Below, piece after piece: positions 57,856 to 64,000 of a stretch of 64,000 nucleotides of DNA; position 1 is the first letter of the stretch; the number at the start of each line of letters is the position of its first letter. The translations under genes and the position numbers were made by a program. The notes beneath the pieces are model-generated. The model did no database searches. It was not told the origin of the DNA and saw only the letters and a list, made by a program, of their open reading frames with translations. The DNA comes from Siniperca chuatsi. Its lineage: Eukaryota > Chordata > Actinopteri > Centrarchiformes > Sinipercidae. The stretch is taken from assembly GCF_020085105.1 (NCBI RefSeq), contig NC_058063.1, forward strand, positions 23,132,566 to 23,196,565, written 5' to 3'.

Positions 57856-58556
57856 AGAGAGCAGCGGTGGCCGAGTGAGCCAGAGAGTGAATAAGGAGAG
57901 GGAGCGGTGGTCGAGTGAGCCAGAGAGTGAATAAGGAGAGGGAGCGGTGGTCGAGCGAGCCAGAGACTGAATACGGAGAGGGAGCGGTGGTCGAGCGACC
58001 CAGAGAGTGAATAAGGAGAAGGAGCGGTGGTCGAGCGACCCAGAGACTGAATAAGGAGAAGGAGCGGTGGTCGAGCGACCCAGAGACTGAATAAGGAGAA
58101 GGAGCGGTGGTCGGCGACCCAGAGACTGAATAAGGAGAGGAGCGGTGGTCGAGCGAGCCAGAGGGTGAATAAGGAGAAGGAGCGGTGGTCGAGCGACCCA
58201 GAGACTGAATAAGGAGAAGGAGCGGTGGTCGAGCGACCCAGAGACTGAATAAGGAGAGGGAGCGGTGGTCGAGCGAGCCAGAGGGTGAATAAGGAGAAGG
58301 AGCGGTGGTCGAGCGACCCAGAGACTGAATAAGGAGAGGGAGCGGTGGTCGAGCGAGCCAGAGGGTGAATAAGGAGAGGGAGCGGTGGTCGAGCGAGCCA
58401 GAGAGGGTATAAGGAGAGGGAACGGTGCTCGAGCGACCCAGAGACTGTATACGGAGAGGGAGCGGCGGTCGAGCGAGCCAAAGACTGAATAAGGAGAGGG
58501 AACGGTGGTCGAGCGAGCCAGAGAGTGAATAAGGAGAGGGAGCGGTGGTTTGCGAG
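57856..58556 (+). repeat. 40-bp minisatellite
   Basis: About 17 copies of GGAGCGGTGGTCGAGCGACC + CAGAGACTGAATAAGGAGAA with scattered substitutions (GAGCCAGAGAGTG variants). A continuous minus-strand frame of 246 codons spans it only because the unit lacks stops in that phase cycle. Confidence 0.95.
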
Positions 58557-58885
58557 GAATAAAGCGTTATTTTCTGATTGTTTCACAGCGGTTACGTTCT
58601 AAAGCACAAATAAACAGATCCGTTCTCAAGCTTCGTGATCGAGTGATGAAAGAGAATTGGTGGCTTTCAGTCTTCTCGTGTTTATAGTTTATATAAGACC
58701 TGTCGGAGTCACGTGGCCTGCAGACAGTCTGCCTTTCTCTAACACTTCGGTTAAAATTACCTAAAATAAAATACAAAACTAAGACAAACTCTCCCTCTTT
58801 ATTTCTGTCACCGCTCTGATGAGACGTTAATATTTTGTTTCAGTTCCTCTAATACGACTCTGCTGAACTTGTTTTTGTCTGCTGA
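58557..58885. other. Spacer without recognisable gene
   Basis: No domain, splice-flanked exon or element end identified. Confidence 0.4.
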
Positions 58886-59560
58886 CTTCGACTATACACC
58901 GATGCCTCAGAAGTAGAAAATAATAGAGGAGGAGACGCATTCAAAATCCCAGATTTAAATGTGGTGTCAAATAAAAGAGTCAGCAACAACCTTTCAGTAT
59001 TTATGGGGGAAACGTTGGCTTTCTTTTAGCCCTTCAGGTTCCCGAGTTTACAGGCAGAAGACAGGACACGATGCTGGAAACAGCTCAAAGTATCTGCAGA
59101 GTTACTAAAGCAGGAGTAACAGCGAGATTCATCTGGATTCCAGCGCATAAAGGGGCAGAGGGAGATGAACTGGCAGACAACTGAGAAAGTAAATGTGACG
59201 GTAAATTAAAGTTAAAAGCACAAAGTAGAAATTAAAAAGAAATGGCAGGGAGATTAGAACAGGGAAACCAAAGGCAGACATTACTATAGTATCCAACAGG
59301 AAGCGGGAGGAATGAGGGAAACCAGGAGAACAAAAGAAGAAGAAGACATTATCTCGAGGATGAGGAGAAGCTAAAAACAGACTGGGAGGAGAATAAAGGA
59401 GTTTCCACATGCGGCTACGGGCGATATTTAGTGTTTGGAAAAGACGGGAGAAGAAGACCAGTCTGATCCAGGTGGCGGTAATGCAGCAGACGCTGTTCGC
59501 CAACCGCCATAAAACACCAGACGAAGAAGAAGAAGCACTTCGGCTGTGTTCGGCAGTCAC
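58886..59560 (+). mobile_element. Decayed LINE 3' region with RNase H remnant
   Basis: Broken plus-strand frames give YTDASEVENNRGGDAFKIP, then later FIWIPAHKGAEGDELADN, matching the start (TDAS) and the WxPAHxGxxGNExAD motif of RNase H domains found in I-group LINEs. A (GAAGAAG) tail follows GGTGGCGGTAATGCAGCAGA and CCAACCGCCATAAAACACC. Stops and shifts show it is dead. Confidence 0.6.
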
Positions 59561-59639
59561 GCGACTCGGCCCGAACACGGTGGAAAGCATCATGGTGGAT
59601 GGGCCGTTGAAGAGAGACTGAAAAGCGGATAAAAGGAGG

Positions 59640-60370
59640 TAATTTGTTGGATTTTTAATCTGCTGTCTCCGTGTGCAGCAGTCCGGGTTTAAACCGCCAA
59701 AGTCCCGGATCGACGGATCCGTTTGAACGTTGCGCGTAGAAAGAGAAAACGCGAGGAGCAGCTAGCTTAGCTTAGCCTTTAGCCGCTTCCTGAGCAACAG
59801 TCTCAACTTATATTTTTATAACAGCAGCGTGTTGGTGTCTCTGCTGCTCCTCTCGGCTTTACGGAGCTTAAAGCTGAAGAGAAAACCAGCGAACACTGTA
59901 ATGATTTTAAAGCAAAAGCGATGTTTAAAAACGGTATAATCATCTTCTTCTTCTTCATCAGTGACGATGGCTGACCGGAAGGCTGTTGATGATCGATTAG
60001 AGTCGTCAGGAATAATCTCTCAGTATTTCTGCTTTTATAAAAGTGTCGAAACAGCCCAAAATATAACGACCATCTGATCCCAAAGCGTCCGAAAAGAAAG
60101 CCGAGAGGAGGAAGCATTTTTCGGCCGCACGCGTTCAGGCTGGCGGGAGAACGTCATACAGGTGACCCCACCTGACTGATGACGCTTCAGCTCTGTCATT
60201 AAATCTGTCACTCTGTTCTGAAGCAACGCGTTGCAGTAAAACACTCCATCGGTAATGAAGTAATCAATAATCAGTAATTAATAATCAATAAAAGCCCAAA
60301 TATAAAATTCTTTTGCTGACAGGAAATATTAACTTACCTTATTGTTGTAGGTTAGTCTCAGGGTCACTGA
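59640..60370. other. Intergenic sequence upstream of the pyrimidine tract
   Basis: Contains a short CTCGGCTTTACGGAGCTTAA repeat piece near 59850. The minus frame 59803-60117 has no domain. No gene seen. Confidence 0.4.
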
Positions 60371-62540
60371 AGCCTCCTCTCTCCTCCTCTCCTCTCCTCT
60401 CGTCTCCTCCTCCTCTCTCTCCTTGTCTCCTCTCTCCTCCTCTCATCTCTTCCTCTCCCCTCGTCTCCCCTTGTCTCCTCCTCTCTCTTCGTCTCCTCCT
60501 CCCTCCTCTCTCCTCGTCTCCTCTCCCCTTGTCTCCTCCTCTCTCTTCGTCTCCTCCTCCCTCCTCTCTCCTCGTCTCCTCTCCCCTTGTCTCCTCCTCT
60601 CTCTTCCTCTTCCCTCGTCTCCTCATCTCCCCCTGTCTCCTCCTCCTCCTCTCCCCTCGTCTCCTCTTGTCTCCTCCTCCTCTCTCCTCGTCTCCTCTCC
60701 CCTTGTCTCCTCCTCTCTTCCTCTCCCCTTGTCTCCTCCTCTCTCCTCGTCTCCCCTTGTCTCCTCCTCTCTCCTCGTCTCCTCCTCCTCTCTCCTCTTC
60801 TCCTCGTCTCCTCCTCCTCTTCTCCTCGTCTCCTCCTCTCTCCTCGTCTCCTCTTCTCCTCGTCTCCTCTTATCTCCTCCTCTCTCCTCGTCTCCTCCTC
60901 TCCCCTCGTCTCCTCCTCTCCCCTTGTCTCCTCCTCCTCTTCTCCTCGTCTCCCCTTGTCTCCTCCTCTCTTCGTCTCCCCTTGTCTCCTCCTCGTCTCT
61001 CCTCGTCTCCTCCTCCTCTCTCCTCCTCGTCTCCTCCTCCTCTCCTCTCCTCGTCTCTCCTTGTGTCCTCCTCTCTCCTCGTCTCCTCCTCTCCCCTTGT
61101 CTCCTCCTCGCCTCCTCCTCCTCTCTCCTCGTCTCCTCCTCTCTCCTTGTCTCCTCCTCGTCTCCTCGCCTCCTCCTCGTCTCTCCTCGCCTCCTCCTCC
61201 TCTCTCCTCCTCTTCTTGTCTCCTCCTCTCTCCTCTCTTCGTCTCTCCTCGTCTCCTCCTCTCTCCTCGTCTCCTCCTCTCTCCTCGTCTCCTCCTCGTC
61301 TCCTCGCCTCCTCCTCCTCTCTCCTCCTCCTCTCCTCGTCTCCTCCTCTCTCCTCGTCTCCTCCTCCTCTCTTCGTCTCTCCTCGTCTCCTTCTCTCTCC
61401 TCGTCTCCTCCTCGTCTCCTCGCCTCCTCCTCCTCTCCTCTCTTCGTCTCTCCTCGTCTCCTTCTCTCTCCTCGTCTCCTCGCCTCCTCCTCCTCTCTCC
61501 TCGTCTCCTTCTCTCTCCTCGTCTCCTCCTCCTCTCCTCTCTTCGTCTCTCCTCGTCTCCTCCTCATCTCCTCTCTTCGTCTCTCCTCGTCTCCTTCTCT
61601 CTCCTCGTCTCCTCGCCTCCTCCTCCTCTCCTCGTCTCTCCTCGTCTCCTTCTCTCTCCTCGTCTCCTCGCCTCCTCCTCCTCTCTCCTCGTCTCCTTCT
61701 CTCCTCGTCTCCTCCTCCTCTCCTCTCTTCGTCTCTCCTCGTCTCCTTCTCTCTCCTCGTCTCCTCTCTCCTCGTCTCCTCCTCGTCTCCTCTCTTCGTC
61801 TCTCCTCGTCTCCTCCTTGTCTCCTTCTCTCTCCTCGCCTCCTCCTCTCTCCTCCATGTCTCCTCGCCTCCTCCTTCTCTCTCCTCGTCTCCTCCTCTCT
61901 CCTCTCTTCGTCTCTCCTCGTCTCCTCGCCTCCTCTTTCCTCGTCTCCTTCTCTCTCCTCGTCTCCTTCTCTCTCCTCATCTCCTCGCCTCCTCCTCCTC
62001 TCTCCTCGTCTCCTTCTCTCTCCTCGTCTCCTCCTCATCTCCTCTCTTCATCTCTCCTCGTCTCCTTCTCTCTCCTCGTCTCCTCGCCTCCTCCTCCTCT
62101 CTCCTCGTCTCCTTCTCTCTCCTCGTCTCCTTCTCTCTCCTCGTCTCCTCGCCTCCTCCTTCTCTCTCCTCGTCTCCTCCTCTCTCCTCCTCCTCTCCTC
62201 TCTTCGTCTCTCCTCGTCTCCTCCTCTCTCCTCTCCTCTCTTCGTCTCTCCTCGTCTCCTCCTCGTCTCTCCTCGTCTCCTTCTCTCTCCTCGCCTCCTC
62301 CTCCTGTCTCCTCGCCTCCTCCTCCTGTCTCCTCGTCTCCTTCTCTCTCCTCCTCCTCTCCTCTCTTCGTCTCTCCTCGTCTCCTCCTCTCTCCTCGTCT
62401 CCTCCTCCTCTCTTCGTCTCTCCTCGTCTCCTCCTCTCTCCTCGTCTCCTCCTCCTCTCCTCTCTTCGTCTCTCCTCGTCTCCTTCTCTCTCCTCGTCTC
62501 CTCGCCTCCTCCTCCTCGCCTCCTCTCTCCTCCTCTCCCT
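60371..62540 (+). repeat. Polypyrimidine tract, CTCCTCGTCTCC-type, about 2.2 kb
   Basis: Almost only C and T on the plus strand, with regularly spaced G (CGTCTCC, TTGTCTCC, CGCCTCC). Unit lengths vary around 10-20 bases. All plus-strand frames are open for long distances, as are purine-rich minus frames, because the unit contains no stop triplet. Confidence 0.97.
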
Positions 62541-62686
62541 GGCTTACGTTACTGTGATGTTACTGCGGCTGCTTGTCTCTGTTTGATGTCAGAGCCGAAT
62601 GGCGGGAAGAGAAGCATCAGGCGAGGAGGAGGGGGAACGTTGTCGGCCATTTTGTCTTACTTAAGGAGCGCTGCCGAGGAGGCGAC

Positions 62687-64000
62687 ATGAGTTCTTCTCA
62701 AGAGGTCAGTAAAACTCTGATGAATATTCGCGTTTATAATTCAGTGACGACGGTTCATCAGCTGCTGCTCTGATGTCTCAGCCAGTTCGTTCACCGCGGT
62801 GTAACACCGGCGCTCTGGCTGCCGGTGTTACACCGCGGGGAACGCTACATGCAGCCACATGCGACGGGCAGACAGCGTGTCGTTAGGTAAAGCTTCTATT
62901 TAAAGGTACGACTCCCTCTTGGTCCCGTCAGTCGTCACAAGTGTCCCCTCAGGTAACACCGACTCAGCTTGACCGTCACGTCCAGTGTCTCTGGTTTGAG
63001 GTGGACGTGAAAACTGCCTCCGAGAAAAGAGTCCGGACGGAAAAAAAACCCAGCGCATATACACACACCCGAGTCACTTTTACGTAAAAGTGACGACAGC
63101 CATCTTACAGGTCGAACCTGAAACATTTCTGTAACACTTTCAACGCAACACGAGTCTGAACTGAATGTTGTCAGATTAACGTGAAAGCTGCAGCCGGTGA
63201 AACGCGCAGAGAGAGAGAACGTCTTGTTCTGTCGTCCCTCATTCGTCCAGGAGTGATCTATCGTAGAAAAGGTTTCAGTCGTAGTCGTCTGGACACTGTT
63301 TTCAGAATCAAGACGTTTCGGCTCCCATCCGGAAGTCATTCTCAATTGTGAAAATGGTCTGAGAACTCAGAAATTTAAGCTACTCTGTGTTGCTTAAGCC
63401 CCGCCCTCAGGGAGGAGTCTACCTGAGTGTCTGCTGTTTAACCTGCCTAGTTTCACCTGAAATTGACCTTCTTTGTTTCCATGTGAAAATAGGCAGGAAC
63501 TAGGCAGGGAGCCGAAACGTCTTGATTCTGAAAACAGCGTCCAGATGACTACGACTGAAACATTTTCTACGTCTTGTTCTGTAGTAAATGTAATATCTCA
63601 GTCTTCGTCTCTTATGCACAAAATCAGTTTAATAAACTATGAAACTCTGTGAAAGAGACCGTTTTAAGATTAAGTCTGCTCCTCATACGCCCTCACCGTA
63701 TTTTCACATTTAATTCACGTCAAATGTTGAATGAAAATGTGGAATATTATAAAACAGGCAGCAGAGTTCACTCTCTAATGAGGAAACTAAAATTGTATCA
63801 GTGGATTCACAACCGTCAACTCATCTACACTACATCTGTGTTTGTTTCTCTGTCTGTCACCATAGAAACCGGGAGCCTCAAAGAGACCCAGACCTCACCG
63901 CTGCCAGCAGTGTGACAAAGCTTTCACATCAACAAACCACCTGAAGGATCATCTGAGTGTCCACACTGGAGAGAGACCGTACCACTGTGAACTGTGTGGG
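62687..64000 (+). CDS. Zinc-finger gene 4 (5' end; continues past the window)
   Basis: Exon 1 at 62687-62704 encodes only MSSSQE, with donor GAG/GTCAGT in phase 0. Exon 2 starts at 63866 after a TCTGTCACCATAG acceptor, phase 0, and encodes [20 protein letters not shown], then [20 protein letters not shown] and CELCG up to the window end. C2H2 fingers with the canonical TGERPY linker. This start (a few residues, then KPG...RPHRC) is usual for another class of teleost zinc-finger genes without the coiled coil, so it is not an orthologue of genes 1-3. The number of fingers is unknown because the gene is cut. Confidence 0.82.
62794..62838. repeat. Perfect 18-bp GC-rich hairpin in intron 1 of gene 4
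   Basis: CCGCGGTGTAACACCGGC (62794-62811) and its exact reverse complement (62821-62838) flank a nine-base loop. Confidence 0.9.
63237..63575. mobile_element. Short Penelope-type element with inverted ends, no coding part
   Basis: Left end CGTAGAAAAGGTTTCAGTCG, CAGAATCAAGACGTTTCGGC; right end CCGAAACGTCTTGATTCTG and GACTACGACTGAAACATTTT, inverted. Arms of about 65 bases surround about 200 bases containing CCCCGCCCTCAGGGAGGAGT. Related to 3005-3595. Confidence 0.7.

Noticed and set aside
57846-58586. 246-codon minus-strand frame across the 40-bp minisatellite
   Set aside because: Explained by unit sequence; no splice context or domain. Kept only as a low-interest observation.
60313-62690. 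Several very long open frames (up to 757 codons) rich in Ser, Pro and Leu, plus Arg/Glu-rich frames on the other strand
   Set aside because: They arise from the polypyrimidine tract, whose unit contains no stop triplet; all frames are open and composition is purely repetitive.

Overview
The window is a piece of a ray-finned fish genome, most likely a percomorph teleost. The evidence is the intron-rich vertebrate genes, a Rex3 retrotransposon, Tc1-like transposons, L2-type LINE fragments, MITEs whose ends read roughly CAGTGG...CCACTG, and teleost-style C2H2 zinc-finger genes. One run of 100 Ns (32847-32946) marks an assembly gap.

Layout. Three minus-strand C2H2 zinc-finger genes share one plan and lie in tandem. 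Gene 1 (5804-15379, ten exons) is open throughout and all nine splice junctions agree in phase. A middle paralogue (28093-31829) has decayed. Gene 2 (45072-56878) is open but has lost most of one domain. All three begin with a nearly identical coiled-coil first exon and end in a large zinc-finger exon. Between these lie an acidic exon, an AT-hook-like GRP exon, and an exon for a domain of about 80 residues (CPRGLQEADFL...YIRLK) that I cannot name. In gene 1 the hook/domain/TGE-type exon cassette is present twice. A fourth, plus-strand zinc-finger gene starts at 62687 and runs off the right edge.

Two other genes sit between the zinc-finger genes, both on the plus strand. One is a C-type lectin-like gene of the nattectin/type II antifreeze type (24087-25187), with a signal peptide and a frameshift in its sixth exon. 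The other is a secreted vWD-C8-TIL-ZP protein of the alpha-tectorin-like type (33489-39800, thirteen in-phase exons, 5' end not found). Its last two-thirds form a ZP module followed by a furin-type RRRR site.

The rest is repeats. There is a Rex3 copy with a 14-bp target-site duplication (19541-22875), four Tc1-like copies or derivatives, two L2-type LINE 3' ends, a decayed RNase H-bearing LINE, a Harbinger-like Myb/SANT element with about 300-bp inverted ends (54330-56175), Penelope-like GIY-YIG remnants, fold-back elements, a 4.6-kb array of a 29-bp unit derived from the inside of a MITE (47424-52012, with an L2 element inserted into a unit), a 40-bp minisatellite (57856-58556), and a 2.2-kb polypyrimidine tract (60371-62540) just upstream of the fourth zinc-finger gene. 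The most notable biology is the zinc-finger cluster: an unnamed domain, a cassette duplication flanked by inverted repeats, and homogenised first exons and last fingers. All exon boundaries were read by eye from splice consensus and phase; no alignment or transcript data were available.
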